Assembly (NCBI RefSeq): GCF_903645355.1
Contig: NZ_CAHJXR010000006.1
Coordinates: 62,001-126,000 of the forward strand
DNA: 64,000 bases
DNA from: Schaalia sp. Marseille-Q2122
Lineage (GTDB): Bacteria > Actinomycetota > Actinomycetes > Actinomycetales > Actinomycetaceae
Direction: 5' to 3'
Below are positions 8,153-16,357 of this stretch, piece by piece. The translations under genes and the position numbers were made by a program. The notes beneath the pieces are model-generated. The model was not told where the DNA came from and did not search any database. It saw only the letters and a list, made by a program, of their open reading frames with translations. The stretch's first letter is position 1. Every line of letters starts with the position of its first letter.

Positions 8153-8218
8153 TGGCGCATCGGTATGCCTCAGTGCCTTCCTGAGGACTGGTATCGGTAC
8201 GCTTCAGCGCCTTGGGTA
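8153..8218. repeat. 66-bp direct repeat, right copy
   Basis: 63 of 66 bases identical to 6594-6659, offset by exactly 1,559 bases. Confidence 0.9.
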
Positions 8219-8295
8219 TGGATTAGCGCTGTGAGTATGGCTCGGCGCCTTCCCGGGGCCTGCTGTAGGTATGCTCCAGCGCTTTCGGTACAGCT

Positions 8296-8380
8296 CAGCG
8301 CCGTTGGTACGGGGTATGCCCCGTACCAACGGCGCTGAAACCTACCAATCGCAACAAGACCGACCCATCGCAGCGAAGCA
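8296..8380. repeat. Hairpin repeat copy 3 with conserved tail
   Basis: Arms 8296-8314 and 8319-8337 pair perfectly over 19 bases around TATG; one more pair can form outside. The tail at 8338-8380 is shared with copy 2. Confidence 0.9.
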
Positions 8381-8636
8381 CCCAACAAGGCAAGACCTAA
8401 AGAGGGCCGAAAGACGCAATTCCCCCCAGTCAACCACCGACCAGGCAAACAAAAGCACGGCAAACAAGGAATGGACTGAGGGTACAGACCGGCACCTCAG
8501 GTAGGAACTGGTGCTGCGGGCAGGGGATGCTGCCGGAGGTAGAGACTGGTGCACGGGTACAGACCAGCGCCTGGGGTATGGCTCAGTGCCTCCCTAAGGA
8601 CTGGTATCGGTACGCTTCAGTGCCTTGGGTACGGCT

Positions 8637-8710
8637 CAGCGCCTTTGGTACGGGGTGTGCCCCGTACCAAAGGCGCCCACACGTACCAATCGCAACAGGA
8701 CTGACCTACC
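8637..8710. repeat. Hairpin repeat copy 4
   Basis: GCGCCTTTGGTACGGGG (8639-8655) pairs perfectly with 8660-8676 around TGTG. The tail starting near 8683 (accaatcgcaaca) is a diverged form of the tail of copies 2 and 3. It lies 60-100 bases past the stop of the leftward transporter gene and may double as its terminator. Confidence 0.85.
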
Positions 8711-8737
8711 GCAACAAGACCTACAGCGCCCAAGCCC

Positions 8738-10306
8738 CTACAGCACCCAGAGCAGCGGTACCAGCAGGATCTTGACAATGATGGTGAAGGCAAAGAGCGT
8801 CGCATAGGCGGCCTCGATGCGCTCATCAGCCACTCGCGCATCCGCCGCCTGCAACACTGCAGGCTGACCCAAGAAACCGGCAACCGCACCGGCCGTGCGC
8901 GCAGCCGACAAGCCCATCACACGCCCCACCAACGCCTGCAATACGCAGCACACCGTGACAATGACAGCCGCCAAGAGCACAGCTTTCCAGCCCGTACCGG
9001 TGGCCAACAGGGCCGCCAAATCTCCACCTGCCACCAGGCCCAGAGCAGCCAAGAACAACATAATGCCGATCTGACGGATCGTCATCGCAGCCGAAGCCGG
9101 CAACGTCCACACCAGAGGCCCCGTCCGGCGCAGCGCCCCCAACAGCAGACCCACCAGCAGCGGGCCAGCAGCCGAGCCCAACTGGAAAGACGCCCCTCCT
9201 GGCATGGGGAAAGGTATGGCGCCTAGTAGCATGCCCAGCACCATGCCGATACCAATAGCCATGGCATCCACTTCGGCAACGCGCTTTTCTGAATCCCCCA
9301 GCCAAGTCTGGATAGCGTCAAGCTCTTCAGTGGGTACCACGACCGCAACATGGTCACCCATTTGCAAGGCCAAATCATCACGGGCCAGCAAGTCCAAGTC
9401 ACCGCGGCGCACGCGGGTAATGACAGCACCAAAACGTGCCGCCGTATTCAGCTCTGAAATGCTGCGCCCCGCCACATCAGGATTCGACACAACAATGCGC
9501 TCAAAGGCTACGTCGGAACGGTCATGCGCCAAGTGGTGATCGAGCACCTCGCCCACGCTCGCCGCAGCCTTTTCTACGGCATCGGGAGCCCCGACCATAA
9601 TGACCTCATCCCCGGCCAGAAGATCCTCGCCCGGCACGACTACGCGCATGCGGTTGCCTCGTCGAAGGTAGCTCATGCGCAGACGCTGCTGGCGCCACCC
9701 CGGCACCTGACGCGTATTGATATCCTCACGCACGCGCACCGTCACCGCATCCAAACCCAGACCCGCCATTGAGGGCGTGTCCTTCGCGCCCACCCATGAG
9801 CGTGTCACCGTTAAGGACACAATGACCACGCCGACAATCACGCCCACCGGGTAGCCCAGCGCATAACCAACGGCCGCCTGCGGATCGCCCGTCACGCGCG
9901 CTGCCGCATCCAAAGCCGGAGCAGCCGTCAACGCACCGGTAAAGACGCCGATCGTCAAAGACTTTTCCAGCTCAAAAAGGCGTCCACCCATCAAGGCCAA
10001 CCCCGCTCCCACGACACTGATGACAGCAGCGGCCGTCAACAGCCCAGACTGGGAACGCAGATCATGGAAGAACGCCGCGCCTGCGGACACGCCCACGGTG
10101 TAGACAAAGAAGGCCAAGCCAATCTGCTGGACAATCTCCAGACCCTCGCCCACTCCCGGGTAGAAAGCCGACACCGCCAAGCCCACAAATAGGGCCCCGG
10201 CTGCGCCGAAACGAATTGGGCCGAAGCGGATTGCGCCAATAGCGGCGCCCACCGCCACCACAAGGAAAAGGGTAAGCAAATGGTTTGCCGAGAGTAAGTC
10301 CGCCAT
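8738..10306 (-). CDS. AspT/YidE-type membrane transporter with TrkA-C (RCK_C) domains
   Basis: 522 residues. Each half contains about five or six membrane helices around a soluble centre of roughly residues 185-340, where two RCK_C-like modules are seen (AVTVRVREDI... and ...GDHVAVVVPTEEL). This arrangement defines the AspT/YidE/YbjL family, whose characterised member exchanges aspartate and alanine. The glycine-rich repeats GALTAAPALDAAARVTG and GYALGYPVGVIVGV in the first half and GLVAGGD...FLGQPAVLQAAD in the second are family hallmarks. The substrate here is unknown. The gene is monocistronic and faces the divergent DUF2510 gene across a 178-base gap. Confidence 0.9.
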   Translation of the reverse strand: MADLLSANHLLTLFLVVAVGAAIGAIRFGPIRFGAAGALFVGLAVSAFYPGVGEGLEIVQQIGLAFFVYTVGVSAGAAFFHDLRSQSGLLTAAAVISVVGAGLALMGGRLFELEKSLTIGVFTGALTAAPALDAAARVTGDPQAAVGYALGYPVGVIVGVVIVSLTVTRSWVGAKDTPSMAGLGLDAVTVRVREDINTRQVPGWRQQRLRMSYLRRGNRMRVVVPGEDLLAGDEVIMVGAPDAVEKAAASVGEVLDHHLAHDRSDVAFERIVVSNPDVAGRSISELNTAARFGAVITRVRRGDLDLLARDDLALQMGDHVAVVVPTEELDAIQTWLGDSEKRVAEVDAMAIGIGMVLGMLLGAIPFPMPGGASFQLGSAAGPLLVGLLLGALRRTGPLVWTLPASAAMTIRQIGIMLFLAALGLVAGGDLAALLATGTGWKAVLLAAVIVTVCCVLQALVGRVMGLSAARTAGAVAGFLGQPAVLQAADARVADERIEAAYATLFAFTIIVKILLVPLLWVL

Positions 10307-10405
10307 ATCTCTAGCTTAGTGATGGGCATTAGGGTGCCCACTATCGGAGGGGAGTTCTGCAAAAATGCGCATTTCCTGGCACGATTAACAGCAGCATTAT
10401 TTCTT

Positions 10406-10448
10406 CTTGGCGCCCCCTCTCAGTTGAGGCGGGGGGCAGGCCGCCAAG
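10406..10448 (+). promoter_or_regulatory. GC-rich stem-loop in the leader of the DUF2510 gene
   Basis: CTTGGCG (10406-10412) pairs with CGCCAAG (10442-10448), and CCCCCTC within it pairs with GAGG-GGGG bases beyond a short loop. It ends 36 bases before the start codon. It could be an attenuator or a leader structure; it does not match a riboswitch I know. Confidence 0.3.
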
Positions 10449-10484
10449 GGCTTCGGTCGGTGTCGCGCGAAAGGATGGTCGCCC

Positions 10485-11438
10485 ATGACGCACCCTCCCC
10501 AAGGCTGGTACCCCGACCCGACCGGCCAGAGTGCCTACCGCCGGTGGGATGGCGAAAAGTGGTCCGATCTGACCAGTAACGACCCCTCCTCGCCCGATGC
10601 CGTTGTCCTCTCCCCCCACGAGGCCACCGCCCCGGCAGCGCCGCCGCGCCCTCGCCACTCCGCCCCGGCAGCGCCGCACAGCCCCACGAGGCCGTCGCCC
10701 CACCCACCCCAGCCTCTTGACGATCTTTTCCCCTCGCGCCCGGCCTCGCCAGCCACACTGCGCCGGCGACGCTGGCGCAAAGCCCTGGCGTGGACGCTCA
10801 TCGCCAGCGCCCTGCTCATCCAGATGGGTGCCATTGGGATGCTCGCCGTAGAGAATCTGTCACTTGAAACCCAGGTGCTTGAGCAGCGCCAGGAGATCAA
10901 TGACCTCAAGCGCCAGCACGAAGAGGAAAACGAGCGCCGCGAACAAGAAGCAAAGACCCAGGCAACCGCCTGGTGTGCGGGGGTGTCCGTTGAAAACCGG
11001 CGGGCTGTGCCTGAGCTGTTCATGAAGTACCAGCGTGCGGCGCGACTGACTCAGCAGGCCACGCAGAATGAATGCGCTGATCGTGTGGCAATCGCCCACG
11101 CCGTCTCAGAGGTGGACTTTTCCCTGCTGCAATCAATAGCCATTGAGGAGTGTTCCCAACTTCCCGGCCAGGACACCGCCCTCGTGCGCGGCACCCTCAC
11201 CTACTCCGGGCCCGCTGAAGGCACCAAGGTTTCCGACACGCTGAGCACAGGCGACGTGTGGATCGACGTCACCCTCGTTGGAAGCCAGAGCGCCTCCCCA
11301 GCAGCAACCACCCGAGTCGAGGCCGTCACCCCCGGCGAATCCCGGAACTGGGAAGTCACCCTGCCCTACGCGGGCCTCTCCGACATCCACTCCTGCCGTA
11401 TCCACTCCGTGTCATGGTGGCCCTCCAATGCACTCTGA
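10485..11438 (+). CDS. DUF2510-domain membrane protein with coiled coil
   Basis: 317 residues. DUF2510 is at about 5-38 (QGWYPDPTGQSAYRRWDGEKW), a short module found at the N-terminus of many actinobacterial membrane proteins. A Pro/Ala/Arg-rich linker leads to one membrane helix at about 104-126. An outside coiled coil at about 127-165 (LETQVLEQRQEINDLKRQHE) and a globular domain of about 150 residues with two widely separated cysteines follow. The C-terminal part resembles no named enzyme. AAGGA lies before the ATG. The last 11 bases overlap the S4-protein gene, implying coupled translation. Confidence 0.8.
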   Translation: MTHPPQGWYPDPTGQSAYRRWDGEKWSDLTSNDPSSPDAVVLSPHEATAPAAPPRPRHSAPAAPHSPTRPSPHPPQPLDDLFPSRPASPATLRRRRWRKALAWTLIASALLIQMGAIGMLAVENLSLETQVLEQRQEINDLKRQHEEENERREQEAKTQATAWCAGVSVENRRAVPELFMKYQRAARLTQQATQNECADRVAIAHAVSEVDFSLLQSIAIEECSQLPGQDTALVRGTLTYSGPAEGTKVSDTLSTGDVWIDVTLVGSQSASPAATTRVEAVTPGESRNWEVTLPYAGLSDIHSCRIHSVSWWPSNAL

Positions 11439-11868
11439 GCTCGACACAGAACAGGCGCCCGCAGCGCCCCCGCCGGCCAACGCCCTCGCCAGCGGCAATG
11501 AGGTGCGCGTCGATACCTGGCTGTGGGCCATCCGCCAAACCAAGTCCCGCTCTGCCGCCACCGCCGCCGCCCGCTCCGGCCACGTCAAGGTCAACGGGAC
11601 CACGGCGAAGGCCTCGCAAAAGATTCGCGTCGGAGACGAGGTTCGCCTGCGCGTCGACGGCTTCGACCGGATCCTTATCGTCACGGGGCTGCTCGTCAAA
11701 AGGGTGGGCGCGCCCCAGGCGCGCGCCTGCTACGAGGACCGCTCGCCGCTGCGGCCTCGTCTGGCGGGAGCTGTGCCGATCCGCGAGCGCGGCTCTGGCC
11801 GCCCCTCGAAGAAAGAACGCCGCGAATTGGACCGTTTACGAGGGCGTGACTCGCATGAACACTACTGA
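11428..11868 (+). CDS. S4-domain RNA-binding protein (RqcP/Hsp15-like)
   Basis: 146 residues with a single S4 domain at about 27-75 (VRVDTWLWAIRQTKSRSAATAAA, then GHVKVNGTTAKASQKIRVGDEVRL). The basic C-terminal tail (RERGSGRPSKKERRELDRLRGR) is common in Hsp15/RqcP relatives. RqcP and Hsp15 bind stalled 50S subunits carrying peptidyl-tRNA and take part in ribosome rescue; this role is by family. The start at 11428 is chosen because it follows GGTGG and overlaps the end of the preceding gene; a longer upstream frame has no family resemblance. Confidence 0.85.
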   Translation: MHSELDTEQAPAAPPPANALASGNEVRVDTWLWAIRQTKSRSAATAAARSGHVKVNGTTAKASQKIRVGDEVRLRVDGFDRILIVTGLLVKRVGAPQARACYEDRSPLRPRLAGAVPIRERGSGRPSKKERRELDRLRGRDSHEHY

Positions 11869-11931
11869 TCATCTGCCCCGCTTTGGGCGCCGCCCTCGTT
11901 CTTTTGCCCTCCTCCACCGTCGTAAGGAAGC

Positions 11932-12782
11932 ATGATGTCCACCACCCCATCCCCTACCTGCCCCTCCCCACGGGTGCGCTCATTCCTCAGTTGGGTTTTG
12001 GTACCTACAAGGTCACTGAAGGCGTGTACGAGGCGGTCTCTTCGGCCCTGCGCATCGGCTACCGTCATATTGACACCGCGCAGATGTACGGTAACGAGGC
12101 TGAGGTTGGCCGCGCGATCGCCGATTCGGGGATTCCCCGCGAGGAGCTGTTCATCACCTCCAAGCTCAATAATGACGTGCATGAGCCCGGCCCCGCCCGA
12201 GAAGCCTTCGCTAAAACCCTCCGTGACCTGCGCACCGACTATGTGGACCTGTTCCTTATTCACTGGCCGCTGCCTGGCCTTTACGGTGGGGACCTGTTGA
12301 TGCCCTGGCGTGTCCTCGAAGAGTTCTACGCTGCGGGGCAGGCCCGTGCCATTGGCCTGTCGAATTTTGAGCAGCATCATGTGGAAGCCATCCTTGAGGG
12401 CGGCACGGTCGCGCCGCATGTCAACCAGTTCGAGGCCCACCCGTACTTGCCGAATGATGAGCTGAGGACCTTCTGCTGGCGTCAGGGCATTGTCACCGAA
12501 GCGTGGTCGCCTCTGGCCCGCGGGAAGGCGACGCAGGATGCGCGCCTGGCGGCCATTGGCGAGGCCCATGGGGTGAGTGCTGCGCAGGTTGCCTTGCGGT
12601 GGGCGCTGCAGCGGGGGGACATTATTTTCCCCAAGTCGGTGACCTCCGCCCGGCAGGAAGAGAACTTTGATCTCTTTGGGTTCTGCTTGAGTGATGAGCA
12701 GATGGCGGCCATTGCAGCGCTTGACGAGGGCGAGGCGGGGCGGGTTGGGTCACATCCCGACGTGATGAACCGCTTGCGTTGA
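11932..12782 (+). CDS. Aldo/keto reductase whose natural start codon is out of frame
   Basis: The AKR barrel is complete from LPTGALIPQLGFGTYKV onward: Asp and Tyr in HIDTAQMYGNE, Lys in FITSKLN, His in LFLIHWPLP, and the cofactor segment IFPKSVTSARQEEN. The only well-placed start, ATG-ATG at 11932/11935 behind GGAAG, reads in a different frame (MMSTTPSPTCP). One additional C in the run CCCC at 11945-11948 would give MMSTTPIPYLPLPTG and join the frames. In the present sequence translation would need a TTG at 11883 without a ribosome site. This is either a one-base deletion or an assembly error. The coordinates given span from the ATG to the stop. Confidence 0.8.
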
Positions 12783-12902
12783 GCGAGGAAATGGCGGATT
12801 TTCAAGGGTTTCTGTTCTGAGGTGGGAGAGTGCAGACAGAGGTGTTTTCTCGTTCCACGGACAGCGCTTTAACACCTGTCGGGATGGGGATACTCTCGAA
12901 AC

Positions 12903-13340
12903 ATGTCCGCATTGTCAGATCTTGATCAGGTCCTCGCCTCCCTCGACCCAACCCCCGAGGGTGTCTACGTTTTTGCTTCCGTAGATGAGGTTCCTGCTGG
13001 CCTTCATCCTTTCGCGCAGATCCGCGAAGCCGAAGGCATTACCGTCATCACTACCTTTGAAGACGCCAAAGAAGCAGGCCTGCCTTTGGATGAAACCTAC
13101 GCGCGTATCACGCTGGGAGTTCATTCGGCTTTGAATGCTGTTGGCCTGACGGCCACGGTTGCCCAGACCATGGCAAGCCGTTCAATCTCGTGCAATGTCA
13201 TCGCTGGTTACCATCATGATCACCTATTCGTTCAGGCTGACCGTCAGGCGGAAGCCGTGGCACTGCTGAAGGAACTGGCTGAGAGTGCTCAAGGCTGGTT
13301 GCCTACTGCTGAGGATCTCCTCGACGACGATATCTTGTAG
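12903..13340 (+). CDS. ACT-domain protein (COG3602-like)
   Basis: 145 residues made of two ACT-like halves. The first contains GVYVFASVDEVPAGLHPFAQ and ITVITTFEDA. The second contains YARITLGVHSALNAVGLTATVAQTMA, followed by SCNVIAGYHHDHLFV and an acidic tail. Proteins of this type are small cytosolic ligand-binding domains, probably for amino acids. No enzyme domain is attached. A terminator follows at 13386. Confidence 0.8.
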   Translation: MSALSDLDQVLASLDPTPEGVYVFASVDEVPAGLHPFAQIREAEGITVITTFEDAKEAGLPLDETYARITLGVHSALNAVGLTATVAQTMASRSISCNVIAGYHHDHLFVQADRQAEAVALLKELAESAQGWLPTAEDLLDDDIL

Positions 13341-13385
13341 TTTTTGCCCTTCGCGTGTCCGTTTGAAGCGGATCGCAGCCCAATG

Positions 13386-13415
13386 AACCCCGGCACCGTG
13401 AACGGCGCCGGGGTT
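13386..13415 (+). terminator. Rho-independent terminator of the ACT-protein gene
   Basis: AACCCCGGCACCG (13386-13398) pairs with 13403-13415, with one mismatch, around TGAA. GTTTCTTTG follows. Confidence 0.8.
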
Positions 13416-13786
13416 GTTTCTTTGTGTGGGCGTGGGCCACGGTTACGCCGGTGGCTTCCTGTTGCGCTGGTGCCATGTGTTCGCACCAGTAGCTTCTGGT
13501 TGCACTGGCTGCTTCTGGTTGCACCAGACGCTCCGGGCCCGGCGCATCTCGATCGACCAGGCGCCACCAGTGCAACACGGCGCCACCAGTCAGCACCCAG
13601 CACCCCACGGACTCTGCGCCCGGGTTACTGAGGGGTCACTGGTAGTTCCTAGGCGCACTTGAAGCCACACCGGTGGCTTCTGGTTGCACTGGTATTCCCT
13701 GGTTGCACCAGACGCTCCGGACCCGGCGCATCTCGATCGACCAGGCGTCACCAGTGCAACGCGGGGCCCCTACAAGTCCGGACCTT
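13416..13786. repeat. Intergenic block with two 89-bp near-identical repeats
   Basis: Copies at 13492-13580 and 13676-13764 agree at about 90% of positions, with no gaps. Each begins and ends with an inverted repeat (GTTGCACTGG ... CCAGTGCAAC; 13499-13508 and 13567-13576 in copy 1). A more degenerate related stretch lies at 13451-13490. The block sits between convergent genes and holds no supported gene. Confidence 0.9.
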
Positions 13787-14911
13787 CTACAAGCGCTTCA
13801 GACCACGCACGTACTGGCCTGGCAATTCCGGCTCGCAGCGCAAGCGCGAACGCCACAGCTGGGGCAGCATCGGATCGGTCAACAGGCCGCGTGCCACCTC
13901 AACGACATCGGCCTGCCCGGTGGCAAGAATCTGCTCACCCTGCTCAGGAGCCTGAATCAGACCACACACCGACACGGGAGCCTCAACGCCCTGCTCGCGC
14001 AAGGAAGCGCGCACGGCCTGAGCGCCAAAGACCTGGTAGCCCGGTCCGGCAGGAATCTTCGCATCCGGGTAGCTGCCACCCGAGGACATGCAGAACATGT
14101 CCATTCCGTCCTCGGCCAGCAACGAGGTCAACGCCACCGTCTCTTCCAAGGTCCAGCCCGGTCGACCATCGGCGGGATTCTCCACCGTCCAGTCGGTCGC
14201 CGAGAGGCGGATGAGCAGCGCCTTGTCGCCAATGGCTTGACGGACACGGCGGGTGACCTCGCGGACAAAACGCGTGCGCCCCTCTAAGGAGCCACCCCAG
14301 GCGTCCTCGCGCTGATTCGATGCGGGCGAGAGGAACTGGTGAATCAGGTAGCCGTGCGCTCCGTGGAGCTGCACCCCGTCGAAACCGGCCTCCACCGCGC
14401 GGCGCGCAGCCTGGGCGAAAGCCTCGACGGTCTGCCAAATCTCCTCCTCCGAGAGCTCATGGGGGGTGGGCTCACCCTCAGCAAAAGGAATGGGGGAGGG
14501 GGCCAAGGTTTCCCAGCCGCCCTCGCCAATCGGTAGCGGACCATGATCCAACCAGCCCTGCGGGCGCGACCCCTTCCGCCCCGCATGCCCCAACTGGATG
14601 AAGGCCGCAGCCCCACCCTGGTGGATGACATCAGCCAACGAGGCGAACGCTGGGATCAGCGCATCATCATGCAAGCTCAGGCAGTGGCTGGAAATACGGC
14701 CCTCCGGGGTGACGCCCGTGGCCTCGACAATGACTGCGCCAACCCCGCCCAGGGCGCGCGTGAAATAGTGATGACGGTGCCAGTCGGCGGGCGCACCCAG
14801 GTTAGCTCCTTCGCTGACAGCCGAGTACATGCACATCGGAGGCATCCACAAGCGGTTCCGAACAGTCACTGAACGGACGGAAATCGGTTGAAAGACACGT
14901 GCTCGCGACAT
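13787..14911 (-). CDS. NADH:flavin oxidoreductase, old yellow enzyme (YqjM-like)
   Basis: 374 residues, one TIM barrel. MPPMCMYSA near residue 25 carries the Cys that contacts FMN in the YqjM subclass. IQLGHAGRKGS, QLHGAHGYLIHQFLSP (the paired substrate-binding positions), NQREDAWGGSLEGRTRF and LIRLSATDW follow in family order, and AQVL-type C-terminal FMN phosphate residues appear in QADVVEVARGLLTDP. These FMN enzymes reduce activated C=C bonds of enals, enones or nitro compounds using NAD(P)H. The gene is divergent from the DUF4921 gene across 41 bases. Confidence 0.93.
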   Translation of the reverse strand: MSRARVFQPISVRSVTVRNRLWMPPMCMYSAVSEGANLGAPADWHRHHYFTRALGGVGAVIVEATGVTPEGRISSHCLSLHDDALIPAFASLADVIHQGGAAAFIQLGHAGRKGSRPQGWLDHGPLPIGEGGWETLAPSPIPFAEGEPTPHELSEEEIWQTVEAFAQAARRAVEAGFDGVQLHGAHGYLIHQFLSPASNQREDAWGGSLEGRTRFVREVTRRVRQAIGDKALLIRLSATDWTVENPADGRPGWTLEETVALTSLLAEDGMDMFCMSSGGSYPDAKIPAGPGYQVFGAQAVRASLREQGVEAPVSVCGLIQAPEQGEQILATGQADVVEVARGLLTDPMLPQLWRSRLRCEPELPGQYVRGLKRL

Positions 14912-14952
14912 GTCTTTAGGCTACACCGCCGGAAGCAAACTAGAGTGGTCAT

Positions 14953-16275
14953 ATGGCAAAGGAGCATCCCGCTGGAAAAGACGCAGCAATCATCCGACTG
15001 GCTGATGGCACGATTAAACAGAAAAACCTACTGACCGGCACTGAAGTGTGGACCGTTCCTGGACGAGGCCACCGCCCCCTTGCTACCTCTGAACCTGACC
15101 TCTCCCCCATTGAAGCCGCCGACCACGGCCGCTACTGCGCCTTCTGCGAACAGCGCTACTTGGAAACCCCGCCCGAAAAGTCGCGCCTCATCCGCGACGC
15201 CGAGGGGAACTGGCACAAGCTTCACACCCTGAGCGCCGAGGAATTGCATGACACTGTCGCTGAATTCCGCCGCATCCCCAACCTTTTTGAGATCGTCTCC
15301 TACAACTACTGGCACCTTAACCACGGGCATGTGCCTTCTGAGGACGAACACCGTCGCATGGCTGAATATCTGGCCTCCGGCACGGGCTTTGATCATGTCA
15401 TGCAGCTTGTACGGGCGCGGCTCATGGCCTCGGGGATGAGTGAGGAGGAATTCGCTGCCCTGTCGGACTCGGATAAGCTCCGCCAGGCCAATGGTTTCTT
15501 TTCGGGCGGGCATGATGTGATTGTTGCGCGTCGCCACTACGTTCATGGGGCAGACAATAAGTCTCAGTTGGCGTCTTCGGGAACGCTCACCCCCGAGGAG
15601 CACTACCAGTACACGAAGTTCACCGCCGACGCGATGGCTGAACTGTACGGGCTTGATCCGGCCGTGCGCTACGTTGCCGCCTTCCAGAACTGGCTGCGGC
15701 CTGCTGGGGCGTCCTTTGATCACCTGCATAAGCAGCTTGTCGCTATTGATGAGCATTCCGTGCAAACCCAGGCCGAGATTGATCGTTTGCGGCATGTTCC
15801 CGAGCAGTACGAGGATATCCTCCACGTTGCTGCCACCCGTAAGCTCCTGCTCGCCCAGAATGACCACGCGGTCGCCATCGCGGGCTTCGGGCACCGCTTC
15901 CCCTCCATTGCGATCTGGCCGCTGCATGCGCCTCAGAACCCGTGGGAGGTGAGCGACGAGGTGATGCGCAGTGTCTCTGACCTGCTTCACGCCATGCACG
16001 CCGCTACTGGCGCTGAGGTGCCCTGCAATGAGGAGTGGTATCACCGTCCGCCCGATGTCAATATCCCCATGCGGTGGCGCATCCTGCTCAAGTGGAGGAT
16101 CTCCACGGTCGCTGGGTTCGAGGGCGGCACGCGCATCTACCTCAACACCATGGACCCTTGGGCCGTGCGTGAGCGCGTCCTGCCGCGCCTGGAGGAAATG
16201 CGTGCGGCTGGCACGATTGCGCCGATGAAGCTGGGTGATGAGTGCAAGGTCTCGCGGGAGATGCTGCGCGACTGA
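14953..16275 (+). CDS. DUF4921 family protein, HIT/GalT-like fold
   Basis: 440 residues. An N-terminal CAFC near residue 60 suggests a structural zinc site. FDHLHKQLVAID, in the second half, resembles the His-x-His-x-Gln core of the HIT/GalT nucleotidyltransferase fold, supported by YNYWHLNHGHVPS in the first half. The whole reads as an actinobacterial DUF4921 protein, a family without an assigned reaction. A nucleotidyl-transfer or phosphorylase reaction is a reasonable guess from the fold only. The gene is monocistronic, with GAGTGG ahead of the ATG. Confidence 0.8.
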   Translation: MAKEHPAGKDAAIIRLADGTIKQKNLLTGTEVWTVPGRGHRPLATSEPDLSPIEAADHGRYCAFCEQRYLETPPEKSRLIRDAEGNWHKLHTLSAEELHDTVAEFRRIPNLFEIVSYNYWHLNHGHVPSEDEHRRMAEYLASGTGFDHVMQLVRARLMASGMSEEEFAALSDSDKLRQANGFFSGGHDVIVARRHYVHGADNKSQLASSGTLTPEEHYQYTKFTADAMAELYGLDPAVRYVAAFQNWLRPAGASFDHLHKQLVAIDEHSVQTQAEIDRLRHVPEQYEDILHVAATRKLLLAQNDHAVAIAGFGHRFPSIAIWPLHAPQNPWEVSDEVMRSVSDLLHAMHAATGAEVPCNEEWYHRPPDVNIPMRWRILLKWRISTVAGFEGGTRIYLNTMDPWAVRERVLPRLEEMRAAGTIAPMKLGDECKVSREMLRD

Positions 16276-16357
16276 GGCCGCTGGCGGGGTTGCCCGTTAC
16301 CAGCCCGGCCCGCTCCCAGCCCCTTTTACGAGCCCGGCCTTTGACGAGCCCAGTCTT
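16276..16357. repeat. Short degenerate repeat between convergent genes
   Basis: ACSAGCCC recurs about every 17-20 bases (accagcccggcc, acgagcccggcc, acgagcccag, accagccc). Confidence 0.5.

Larger units (their letters stand above)
7926..8737. repeat. Second block of degenerate intergenic repeats
   Basis: 812 noncoding bases. The promoter region of the toxin-antitoxin pair comes first. Repeats of the same family as at 6118-6857 follow, beginning near 8091 with a short degenerate unit (ggtaggagctggcgc and similar). The block contains the right copy of the 66-bp direct repeat, two near-perfect hairpins (8296-8337, 8637-8678) and a third partial copy of the 66-bp motif around 8577-8632. I see no supported gene here. 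Confidence 0.8.

Noticed and set aside
10406-10448. Known riboswitch upstream of the DUF2510 gene
   Set aside because: One GC-rich stem only; it lacks conserved loops of TPP, SAM, cobalamin, glycine or ydaO-type riboswitches.
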